Source: Aquabacterium sp. (GTDB taxonomy: Bacteria; Pseudomonadota; Gammaproteobacteria; Burkholderiales; Burkholderiaceae_C). Taken from it: DNA of 64,000 nucleotides. Position numbers and translations under genes: made by a program. Shown here one piece after another: positions 37,382-44,995 of the stretch. The notes beneath the pieces were generated by a model, which did no database searches, was not told where the DNA came from, and worked only from the letters and a program-made list of their open reading frames with translations. Position 1 is the first letter of the stretch, and each line of letters opens with the position of its first letter. Location of the stretch: the NCBI RefSeq assembly GCF_030652515.1, contig NZ_JAUSAR010000013.1, forward strand, positions 1 to 64,000. The letters are read 5' to 3'.

Positions 37382-39565
37382 TCAGGCGTGCGAGCGCGAC
37401 AAGCTTGATTCCGCGCCAGCGCGTGGGAACAGCACCGCCGCCCGCCACTGCTGCAGGCTGCCCGGCTCACTCAAAAAGCGCATCACCTCGGCGGGTGTGG
37501 GCTTGGCGCCCTTGGCCGCCAGTTGCTCGATGCGCTGGCGGCGCGCCTGGCCGCGCAGGCCTTGCGAGGTGCGGCGCGAGCCCATGGCCCCGCTCACCAC
37601 CGCGCACAGGCGGGGGTTGTCCAGCACCTGGCCCCAGGGCAGGGGATCACTGCTCTGTTGGGCGTAAGCCCAGGCGCGGCGCAGCACGGAGGGCGACCAC
37701 GACTCTTCAGGCACCAGCAGCAACTCGGCCTGGCGCACCTTCTCGCCCAAGCCTGTGCGGCTGGTGATCACGGTGAAGGGGATGGCCAGCAGCAAAGGCA
37801 AGCCCACCGGCAGCAGCCAGATCAAAGCTGGCGGGTGGAGCAGGGCCAGCACAGCGGCAATCACCAGCACGGCGGCACCGGCGCCCGCAAAGCGTTGCGT
37901 CGCTTCCTGCCAGCTCACATCGGTGGCTTCACGCGGGGGCGATTTCCAGTCCAGCTTCAAACCGGTCAGGGCACCGATCACGAAGATCGAGTGCGCGACC
38001 ATGCGCAAGGGCGCCTGCATGGCCGACAAGCCCGCTTCGATGAACGCGCTCTTGACCAGCTTCGAGGTGCCGCCATAGAAGCGCTGTTCGTCCTTCATCA
38101 CCACGGCCGTCACGCCCAGCAAGCGCGGCAGCACCAGCATGGCGATGGTGCTCGCCCACAGGCCCATCACGCCAATCGTCAAGTCGCCTTCAGGCGTGAA
38201 GAACACATTGCCGCCCACCAGCCACAGCATCGCGCCCAGGGCCACGTAGACCAGCCACAACGGGGCCGACAGGTAGGCCATGGCGCCCGTGATCAGCATG
38301 CCGCGGTGCACGGCGTGCAGGCCCGGCTCGGCGATCAGGCGGGCGTTTTGCAGATTGCCCTGGCACCAGCGGCGATCGCGTTGCAGCTCCGCCAGGATGT
38401 GGGGCGGTTGCTGTTCGTAGCTGCCCACCAGGTCGGGCACCAGCCACACGTGGTAACCGGCGCGGCGCATCAGCGCGGCCTCCACAAAGTCGTGCGACAT
38501 GATCTCGCCGCTCAGGCCGCCTTCGCCTTCCAAGGGGGCCAGCGCGCAATGCTTCATGAAAGGCTCGACGCGGATGATGGCGTTGTGGCCCCAGTAGTGG
38601 GCCTCGCCCAGTTGCCAGTACTGCATGCCCGCGGTGAAAAGGCGGCCCGTCACGCGGGACGAGAACTGCTGGCCACGCGCATGCACGGTGTTCAGGCCGC
38701 AGCCTTGCGGCGCGGTTTGCAGGATGCCTGCGGTGGGGTGCGTTTCCATCAGGCGCACCAGGGTGACCAGGCAATCGCCGCTCATCACGCTGTCGGCATC
38801 CAGCACGACCATGTAGCGGTAGTTGCGGCCCCAGCGGCGGCAAAAATCGGCCACGTTGCCGGCCTTGCGCTTGATGCGGCGTTGGCGCCAGCGGTAGAAG
38901 ATGCGGTCGCTGTTCAAGGTGCCACGCAGTTCTGACCAAGCGGCCACTTCGGCGGCGCGCACGGCCGGGTCGCTGCTGTCCGACAGGATGAACACGTCGA
39001 ACAAGCGATCAGCGCCCGTGGTGGCCAGCGATTCGCAGGTGGCGCGCAGCCCGGCGAACACGGTGCTCACGTCTTCATTGCAGATGGGCATGATCACGGC
39101 GGTGCGGGCGCTGGCGCTCAAAGGGCGGTTGCTGGCGGTGTTCTTGGACAGCGCATGCTGGTCGCCTTTCACCAGCACCCAGAAACCCATCACGGCGGTA
39201 ATGCAGCCCGCAGAGACCCAGGCGAACAGCAGCGCGAACAGGCCGATCTGCATCCATTGCAGCAGAGGGTGTTCGTAAGTGGGTTGCGAGTAAGCCAGCA
39301 CCGTGGTGGCCAGCACCGTGCTCAAGGCGATCAACACCATCAACACGCGGCGGCGCACGCGTGCGGCCTGCTCCCAGGCGGCTGGGGCCACCCCGGTGCT
39401 TGCCGTGGTGGTCGCGTCGCTGGCGGGGCCACGGCCCTTGATGGCATCCCGCAGCCCGCGCGTGAAGCCGCGCCAGGGGTGCGCCACCATCGGGCCACGG
39501 GCGTGCAGGGGCATGCTGGGGCCGAAGGCGCTCACGCCCTTGGCTCGCCGGGGCTGACTGCTCAT
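37382..39565 (-). CDS. opgH: Glucans biosynthesis glucosyltransferase OpgH (MdoH)
   Basis: This 727-aa inner-membrane protein is read from the ATG at 39565, which overlaps the opgG stop (ATGA). Two N-terminal membrane helices come first (VLMVLIALSTVLATTVLAY; LFALLFAWVSAGCITAVMGFWVL). A GT2 glycosyltransferase domain follows, with VIMPICNEDVSTVFAG, DADSVMSGDCLVTLV and the product-binding QRDRRWCQGNLQN. Several further membrane helices complete it. OpgH polymerises UDP-glucose into beta-1,2-linked glucan backbones and exports them to the periplasm. It is the second gene of opgGH, apparently under a sigma-54 promoter. Confidence 0.97.
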   Translation of the reverse strand: MSSQPRRAKGVSAFGPSMPLHARGPMVAHPWRGFTRGLRDAIKGRGPASDATTTASTGVAPAAWEQAARVRRRVLMVLIALSTVLATTVLAYSQPTYEHPLLQWMQIGLFALLFAWVSAGCITAVMGFWVLVKGDQHALSKNTASNRPLSASARTAVIMPICNEDVSTVFAGLRATCESLATTGADRLFDVFILSDSSDPAVRAAEVAAWSELRGTLNSDRIFYRWRQRRIKRKAGNVADFCRRWGRNYRYMVVLDADSVMSGDCLVTLVRLMETHPTAGILQTAPQGCGLNTVHARGQQFSSRVTGRLFTAGMQYWQLGEAHYWGHNAIIRVEPFMKHCALAPLEGEGGLSGEIMSHDFVEAALMRRAGYHVWLVPDLVGSYEQQPPHILAELQRDRRWCQGNLQNARLIAEPGLHAVHRGMLITGAMAYLSAPLWLVYVALGAMLWLVGGNVFFTPEGDLTIGVMGLWASTIAMLVLPRLLGVTAVVMKDEQRFYGGTSKLVKSAFIEAGLSAMQAPLRMVAHSIFVIGALTGLKLDWKSPPREATDVSWQEATQRFAGAGAAVLVIAAVLALLHPPALIWLLPVGLPLLLAIPFTVITSRTGLGEKVRQAELLLVPEESWSPSVLRRAWAYAQQSSDPLPWGQVLDNPRLCAVVSGAMGSRRTSQGLRGQARRQRIEQLAAKGAKPTPAEVMRFLSEPGSLQQWRAAVLFPRAGAESSLSRSHA

Positions 39566-41109
39566 TGGGGGGGAATGACGTTGGTCCATGTCTCGCTCAC
39601 TGGGTCGTTGCCGTGTTGCAAAAAGGCGCGCAGTTCGACGGGCTGCGTGTCCTTGATCTGTTTGACCTTCAAGGTCATGCGCCAGGTGCGGTTGCCCCCG
39701 TTGCGGTAAAGGTTGCGTTCCACGATCTCGCCGTTGGCATCGCTGCTGACCACGGCCTTGAGCACCGCGGTGGCAGGCAGCTTGTCCAGCGCTGGGCCGG
39801 TGAATTCGACGAGGTACTGGTGCTCGTTGGCGGCCAGCGCATCCAGGCCCTGGCCCACGCGCGATTGCGTGACCCAGGCGGTGGGGGGGCGTTGCTGCTG
39901 TTCGCTTTGCCAGCGCATCTGGTAGGACAACTTCAGGGGCTGGCCAACGGCGGGCAGCTTGGCGGGCACCCAGTAGGCGACCACGTTGTCGTGGGTTTCG
40001 TCTGGGGTGTTCAGTTGCACCAGTTCAACGCGGCCCGGGCCCCAGTCGCCTTGCGGCGCGATCCAGGCGCTGGGGCGGCGGTCGTAGCGCGCCTCGGCGT
40101 CTTCGTAGCTGGCGAAGTTGCGGTCGCGCTGCATCAGGCCAAAGCCGCGCAGGGACTTCATCGCGAACGAGGTCGTCAGCGTCTGCTTGGGGTTGATCAG
40201 GGGGCGCCACAACCACTCGCCTTCGCCGGTGGCCACCATCAGGCCATCGGAGTCGTGCACCTCGGGGCGGAAGTCGCCCGGGCGCGGTTGGTTCTCGCCC
40301 GACAGGAACATGCTGGTCAGCGGCACCGCGCCGAAGGTGGCGACGGGGCCGCGCAGGAAGAGCTGCGATTGCACGTCGGTGATGGTGTCGATGCCGGGCT
40401 TGACCTCGAAGCGGTAGGCGCCGGTGGCGCGGGGCGACTCCATCAGGGCGTAGACCACGATCGACTTGGCGTTGGCCTTGGGCGTTTCGATCCAGAACTC
40501 CGAGAAGCGCGGGAACTCCTCTTTCTCGCCGCCCACCGTGTCGATGGCCAGGCCACGCGCCGACAGGCCGTAGTGCTGGTTCGCGCCGATCGCGCGGAAG
40601 TAGCTGGCGCCCAGGAAGACGATGACTTCGTCCTTGTACTTGGCCGTGTTCATCGGGTAGTGCACACGGAAGCCCGCGTAGCCCACATCACCCCAGGTTT
40701 GTGGCGACAGCTTGTTCTGGCCGTAGTCGAAATCGTCGCGGTTGAAGGCGATGTGGCGCACCTCGCCTTTGGGCGTGATTTCGTTGATCAGCACGGGCTG
40801 GTTTTGCAGCTTGCCCAGGTGGAAGAACATCAGCTCGAAGGGCAGCTTGTCCTGGCGCCACAGGGCGCGCTCGGGCTTGAAACGGATGTCGCGGACCTGG
40901 TCGTAGCTCAGGGCCTTGAGCTCGTCGGGCAGGGTGGATGGGCGGGGCTCGTAGGGCTTGGCGGCCAGTTGCTGGGCCTGGGTGGCCACGTCGTTCAGGT
41001 CGAAGGCTTTGGCCTGGGCGGCTCCAACCAACAGGGCCGCGCCCGCCAGCAACCAGCCGGGCAGCGTGCGGGCTGTCCAGGTGGCAAGGCGTGAAGCGGC
41101 GGTGTCCAT
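39562..41109 (-). CDS. opgG: Periplasmic glucans biosynthesis protein OpgG (MdoG)
   Basis: I start at the ATG at 41109 rather than a TTG at 41121. The 515-aa protein has a signal peptide (GWLLAGAALLVGAAQAKAF) and the OpgG/OpgD fold. Conserved stretches are KPYEPRPSTLPDELKALSYD, FRVHYPMNTAKYKDEVIVFL, GASYFRAIGANQHYGLSARG and FPRFSEFWIE. The C-terminal Ig-like domain ends SETWTNVIPPQ. OpgG acts in the periplasm on the beta-glucan backbone made by OpgH. Leader length from the predicted sigma-54 start site is about 38 nt. Confidence 0.97.
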   Translation of the reverse strand: MDTAASRLATWTARTLPGWLLAGAALLVGAAQAKAFDLNDVATQAQQLAAKPYEPRPSTLPDELKALSYDQVRDIRFKPERALWRQDKLPFELMFFHLGKLQNQPVLINEITPKGEVRHIAFNRDDFDYGQNKLSPQTWGDVGYAGFRVHYPMNTAKYKDEVIVFLGASYFRAIGANQHYGLSARGLAIDTVGGEKEEFPRFSEFWIETPKANAKSIVVYALMESPRATGAYRFEVKPGIDTITDVQSQLFLRGPVATFGAVPLTSMFLSGENQPRPGDFRPEVHDSDGLMVATGEGEWLWRPLINPKQTLTTSFAMKSLRGFGLMQRDRNFASYEDAEARYDRRPSAWIAPQGDWGPGRVELVQLNTPDETHDNVVAYWVPAKLPAVGQPLKLSYQMRWQSEQQQRPPTAWVTQSRVGQGLDALAANEHQYLVEFTGPALDKLPATAVLKAVVSSDANGEIVERNLYRNGGNRTWRMTLKVKQIKDTQPVELRAFLQHGNDPVSETWTNVIPPQ

Positions 41110-41158
41110 GCGGTGGTCCAAGGCGATTGCAAAAAGAGTGGTCCTGGGCCTCTCTTTC

Positions 41159-41174
41159 GCAATGCGCGTGCCAC
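41159..41174 (-). promoter_or_regulatory. Sigma-54 (RpoN) promoter for opgGH
   Basis: On the minus strand 41174-41159 reads GTGGCACGCGCATTGC. It contains TGGCACG, 4 nt, then TTGC, with the -24 GG and -12 GC at the required spacing and every core base of the consensus. Transcription should start near 41147 and reach opgG at 41109. The gene directly upstream on the same strand, glrR, encodes a sigma-54 activator. I found this by eye, with no statistical test. Confidence 0.7.
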
Positions 41175-41256
41175 GCTGAAAAACCTTTGTGAATCAACAG
41201 CTTGGCGTGGGTCTGTCGCCAAACTCGCCAGAAATGCCGCGATGCAGCAGCCAAAG

Positions 41257-41294
41257 CGTCGGGCCAGCCCGACGAGCACCTCGGTAAGAGGTGC
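41257..41294. promoter_or_regulatory. Two adjacent perfect hairpins between glrR and the opgG promoter
   Basis: CGTCGGG at 41257-41263 pairs with CCCGACG at 41268-41274 around CCAG. GCACCTC at 41276-41282 pairs with GAGGTGC at 41288-41294 around GGTAA. Only one base separates the two. No T-run follows on either strand, so neither is a classical terminator. They could shape the DNA between enhancer and promoter, bind a protein, or be part of a transcript reading through from glrR. Confidence 0.5.
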
Positions 41295-41310
41295 CAAGTG
41301 CTTGATTCGT

Positions 41311-41341
41311 AAAGAAAAAAGCTTGTCGCTATTCGGCGACA
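41311..41341 (-). terminator. Intrinsic terminator of glrR, possibly doubling as a GlrR-type binding site
   Basis: On the minus strand TGTCGC (41341-41336) and GCGACA (41329-41324) form a 6-bp stem with a 6-nt loop. It is followed by AGC and the T-rich TTTTTTCTTT (41320-41311), a good rho-independent terminator. The stop codon of glrR lies at the edge of the stem and loop. The same DNA reads TGTC-N10-GACA, which equals the enterobacterial GlrR operator consensus. Both readings are possible. Confidence 0.65.
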
Positions 41342-42708
41342 GGCCCGTCGGCGCGGAACACGCCCGGGGTCAGACCATGCTTTTGCAGCAGGCGGTAGAA
41401 CTCGGTGCGGTTGCGGCCGGCCAGGCGGGCGGCGTCGGCCACGCTGCCGTCGGTCAGCTTGAGCAGATCGACCAGGTATTCGCGCTCGAAACGCAGGCGA
41501 GCCTCTGTGAAAGTGAGCACTTCCACACTCGGAACCCGAAGCGCCCGCTGCACCAACGCCAGGGGGATCAAGGGCGTGGTGGCCAGCGCGCTGACCTGTT
41601 CGACCACGTTATGCAACTGGCGCACATTACCGGGCCAGGGCGCGGTGGCCAGGGCCTTGACCGCCTCGGGCGCGAAGCCGTTGACGCGCTTGTTGTACTT
41701 CAGGGCCAGCTTGGCCAGGAAGTGGTTGGCCAGCAGGGGGATGTCTTCGCGGCGCTCGGCCAGGGTGGGCAAGGTCAGCGACACCACGTTCAGGCGGTAG
41801 TACAGGTCTTCGCGGAACTCGCCTTCGGCCATGGCGGCGTCCAGGTCGCGGTGCGTGGCCGACATGATGCGCACGTCGATCGGGATGGCCTGGCTGGCAC
41901 CCACCGGCCGCACCACGCGCTCTTGCAGCACCCGCAGCAGCTTCACTTGCAGGGCCACCGGCATGTCGCCGATCTCGTCCAGGAACAGGGTGCCGCCATT
42001 GGCCGCCTGGAACAGGCCCGCGTGGTTGGCCACCGCGCCGGTGAAGGCGCCCTTGATGTGGCCGAACAGTTCGGATTCGAGCAGGCTTTCGGGGATGGCG
42101 CCGCAGTTGACGGCGACGAAGGGGTGCGAAGCGCGCGGGCTGGCGCGGTGGATGGCCTGGGCCAGCACCTCCTTGCCGCTGCCGCTTTCGCCCCGGATCA
42201 GCACGCTGGCGTCTGAGCCGGCCACCAGCTTGGCCTCGGCCAGCAACTCGGCCATCACGTTGGAGCGGCTGACGATGGCTTCGCGCCAGGATTCGTTGGC
42301 GGTACTGCCCTTGCTGGAGTCGTTGCTGGGCGAGCCCAGGGCCAGGGCCTGGCCGATGGTTTCCAGCAAGGCTTTGCCGTTGAAGGGTTTGGTCAGGTAG
42401 GTGTAGACGCCGCGCGAGGTGGCCTCGACCGCGTCGGGGATCGTGCCGTGCGCGGTCAGCAAAATCACAGGCAGCGAGGGGTGCTTGGCGCGGATGGCGT
42501 CGAACAGGGCCAGGCCATCTTTGCCGGGCAATTGCACATCGCTGAGCACCAGTTGCGGCCGCTCCATGGCCAGGTGCGACAGGGCCGCTTCGGCCGATTC
42601 CACCGCCGTGACGCGGTAGCCCGCCGCCGTCAGGCGCATCGACAGCAAGCGCAGCAGGTCGGGGTCGTCATCGACCAGCAGTACATGGGCGCCAATGGGG
42701 GCGCTCAT
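41329..42708 (-). CDS. glrR: Sigma-54-dependent response regulator GlrR (QseF)
   Basis: From the ATG at 42708 (MSAPIGAHVLLVDDDPDLLR) this is 459 aa. The receiver domain (1-120) has the phosphoacceptor Asp in LVLSDVQLPGKDG and Lys in YLTKPF. The AAA+ domain (about 145-380) has Walker A GESGSGKEVLAQAIH, the sigma-54 contact loop GAFTGA, Walker B GGTLFLDEIGDM and the arginine-finger region REDLYYRLNVV. The Fis-type helix-turn-helix ends the protein (GSVADAARLAGRNRTEFYRLLQKHG). Gene order kinase, lipoprotein, regulator equals enterobacterial glrK-qseG-glrR. The start overlaps the lipoprotein stop by 4 nt. Confidence 0.93.
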   Translation of the reverse strand: MSAPIGAHVLLVDDDPDLLRLLSMRLTAAGYRVTAVESAEAALSHLAMERPQLVLSDVQLPGKDGLALFDAIRAKHPSLPVILLTAHGTIPDAVEATSRGVYTYLTKPFNGKALLETIGQALALGSPSNDSSKGSTANESWREAIVSRSNVMAELLAEAKLVAGSDASVLIRGESGSGKEVLAQAIHRASPRASHPFVAVNCGAIPESLLESELFGHIKGAFTGAVANHAGLFQAANGGTLFLDEIGDMPVALQVKLLRVLQERVVRPVGASQAIPIDVRIMSATHRDLDAAMAEGEFREDLYYRLNVVSLTLPTLAERREDIPLLANHFLAKLALKYNKRVNGFAPEAVKALATAPWPGNVRQLHNVVEQVSALATTPLIPLALVQRALRVPSVEVLTFTEARLRFEREYLVDLLKLTDGSVADAARLAGRNRTEFYRLLQKHGLTPGVFRADGPVAE

Positions 42709-43346
42709 GGCTTTTGAGCGGGCTTGGCCGACGAGGCCTGGGGAGCGGGCCCGGCGTTGTTGCGGCTGTTCAGGCTGCGTTCGATGGACTTGAGCGCTTC
42801 CAGCTTTTCGTTGAGCTGGTCGAGCTTGCGCTGGTTGTCCTTTTGCGCGTCGCGCAGTTGCTGGTTGACGCGCTCGGTCTGCTCCTCGGCGCGGCGTTGC
42901 TCGGCATAACGGCTGGACAGCAGCCGGGCCAAGCCATGCCAGGCTTGCGCTTCCATCGATGGGTTGCCAATGACCTGGTCCAGCAGGCTCTGGGCCTTGG
43001 CCAGATCGCCATTGGCGCGGGTGTAGCCCAGTGCCAGGGCCAGGTCCATCGTGGCCTGGATGGAGGAGGCGCCGTCGCCCAGCCGGGTCAATTCGCGGGA
43101 CAAATCGGGCGGGGTCAGCTTGGCCAGGCTCTCCTGGTAGGCCAGCAGGTGGCGCGCGGCGGTGTCCACCGGCTCCAGGGTGGGCACGTAGACGATGGTC
43201 GGGGCAGGGGGCAGTTCGACCACCTTGGCCTGCGGCGTTGGCTGCAGCGGCGCGCAGGCCGTGGAGGCCCCGGCCGCCACCAGGCACGCCGCGATGCAGC
43301 GTTTTCGTGAGCGGGCCAGCCAGGGCTGGGAATCAAATGACAGCAT
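42705..43346 (-). CDS. qseG: QseG-like lipoprotein between GlrK and GlrR
   Basis: From the ATG at 43346 (MLSFDSQPWLARSRKRCIA) this is 213 aa. The N-terminus has basic residues, a hydrophobic stretch and a candidate lipidation Cys in GASTACAPLQ. A helical region with tetratricopeptide-like spacing follows, then a coiled coil (residues 155-195; REAEEQ-like heptads through LNEKLEALKSIERSL) and a disordered tail. In enterobacteria QseG is an outer-membrane lipoprotein that signals to the kinase QseE/GlrK. Position and general features support the same role, but sequence identity is not obvious. It overlaps the kinase gene by 14 nt. Confidence 0.7.
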   Translation of the reverse strand: MLSFDSQPWLARSRKRCIAACLVAAGASTACAPLQPTPQAKVVELPPAPTIVYVPTLEPVDTAARHLLAYQESLAKLTPPDLSRELTRLGDGASSIQATMDLALALGYTRANGDLAKAQSLLDQVIGNPSMEAQAWHGLARLLSSRYAEQRRAEEQTERVNQQLRDAQKDNQRKLDQLNEKLEALKSIERSLNSRNNAGPAPQASSAKPAQKP

Positions 43347-44757
43347 GCGGAAGCTCGATTCGAAAATGGGCGCCCGGTCCTTCGGGCAGCAGGTCCACGC
43401 GGCCGCCATGCGCCTCGACGTATTCGCGCACGATGGACAGGCCGATGCCGGTCCCGCGCACGGCATCTTCGGGCTGGCGTTCACCACGGTAGAAGGGTTC
43501 AAACACCCGGGCCATGTCGCTCTCGGCGACGCCAGTGCCTTGATCCACGATGTCGATGCACGCCAGCCCTGGTGAGCGGGACAGTGAAAATTGGATGGTA
43601 GCGCCCGGCGGGCTGAAGCGGATGGCGTTGGACAAAAGGTTACCCAAAGCCGTGCCCAGTTTCTCGGGGTCCACCTCGACCTGCAGCGGCCCGCCGGTCA
43701 CGTTCACTTGCAATTGGCGCGCTTGCCATTGCAAGCGTTGGGCGTCGATCAAGCCCTTGATCAGCTCGGCCAGATCGGTCTTGCGGCGGCTCAGGCGGCG
43801 GGCATCAAAGGCGGCGGCGTTGAAGCGCAGCAGGTCCTCGATCTGGCTTTGCAGTGCTGCGGTGTTGTGCCCCAGGATCTGGGCGATCTCGCGTTGGTCG
43901 GCGCTCAACTCGCCGGCCACGCCGTCTTCCAGCAAGGCCACGCCTTCGCGCAGGGCGGCCAGCGGCGTCTTCAGTTCATGAGAAACATGGCGCAGAAAGC
44001 GCGACTTGTCGTCGTCCAGTTCTTTCAGGCGCAGGCGCAGCCACTCCAGGCGCTGGCCGAGCGAGCGCAAGTCGCTGGGGCCCTGGATGTTCACGGGCTC
44101 GTCCAGGCGGTTCTCGCCCAGGCCCACGATGGCGCGCTCCAGACGCTTCAGGGGGCGGGTCAGCCACACGCCAAAACCCAGGGCCATCAGCACGGCCAGC
44201 GCGATGGCGATCAGCACCTGCCGGGCCAGCGCCGCGCGACCGGCTTCCAGCTCGTCTTGCAGGCGGTGGTTGCGCTGTTCGCTGTCTTTGCGCACCTGTT
44301 CGGCGATGGCCGCATTGGTCAGGCCCAGTTCGCGGAACTGCTCGGCCAGGGCCAGCTCGCGCAGGTGCCCGGTGGACTTGGGGCCCTTGAACTGGTCGGT
44401 GATCACCGTCAACTGGCCACGCCAGCGCGAGACCAGGGCGGGCGGCAGTTGCTGCGCCTGCAAGTCTTCCAGCACGCGGTTGGCGTCCTGGCTGGCGTCT
44501 TCAAAACGGCGCAGCAGCACGGGGTCGTCCAGCACCATGTACTGGCGTGCAGCGCGCTCCATGGCCACGCTTCGTTCGGTCAAATGCTGCGTGCCAGCGG
44601 TCAACTGCACGGCGCGCTCGGCGGCGGCGCGGCTTTGCACCATCAGCCGCTCCAGCGTGAACAGGCCGCCCAGCGAGGCCGCCGCCAGCAGGCCGGCGAT
44701 CAGCAGAAAGGCCGCCAGCAGCAACTGGCGAAAGGAGGCGCGGTAGAAGGTCAACAT
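43333..44757 (-). CDS. glrK: Sensor histidine kinase GlrK (QseE)
   Basis: This 474-aa protein has membrane helices at about residues 12-34 and 180-200 flanking a helical periplasmic domain. A HAMP domain follows (WLTRPLKRLERAIVGLGENRLDEPVN), then the HisKA box FLRHVSHELKTPLAALREGV and the ATPase domain (LGNLLSNAIRFSPPG, DQGTGVAES, VRGTGIGLSIV). It should sense an envelope signal and phosphorylate GlrR. The gene leads the operon glrK-qseG-glrR; about 240 bp of non-coding DNA precede it, in which I saw no clear sigma-54 promoter. Confidence 0.92.
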   Translation of the reverse strand: MLTFYRASFRQLLLAAFLLIAGLLAAASLGGLFTLERLMVQSRAAAERAVQLTAGTQHLTERSVAMERAARQYMVLDDPVLLRRFEDASQDANRVLEDLQAQQLPPALVSRWRGQLTVITDQFKGPKSTGHLRELALAEQFRELGLTNAAIAEQVRKDSEQRNHRLQDELEAGRAALARQVLIAIALAVLMALGFGVWLTRPLKRLERAIVGLGENRLDEPVNIQGPSDLRSLGQRLEWLRLRLKELDDDKSRFLRHVSHELKTPLAALREGVALLEDGVAGELSADQREIAQILGHNTAALQSQIEDLLRFNAAAFDARRLSRRKTDLAELIKGLIDAQRLQWQARQLQVNVTGGPLQVEVDPEKLGTALGNLLSNAIRFSPPGATIQFSLSRSPGLACIDIVDQGTGVAESDMARVFEPFYRGERQPEDAVRGTGIGLSIVREYVEAHGGRVDLLPEGPGAHFRIELPHAVI

Positions 44758-44995
44758 GCCCAGGGAGTCGAGGATCGATCCGTGGACTTTAACGGTTGAC
44801 AGGATGCCCTCGGTTCACGAAGGGCGTGAGGCGTAAGGCCCCATGCTTGCGTGCTTAGAAAACCGTGCGCTACCTGGAAAGGCGCCAGGAAAAGATGGAG
44901 CGGGGCGAGGTGGGTGATGTCTGTGCCAGCGCGTGCGCCAAGCACGGCCAGCAAAGATGCGGGGCCGTGCACTTGATTCGTGGCTGGACGCAGGC

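Noticed and set aside
41276-41294. GCACCTC/GAGGTGC hairpin as terminator of glrR
   Set aside because: No T-run follows on the minus strand, whereas the TGTCGC/GCGACA stem at 41324-41341 is followed by T6 and fits much better.
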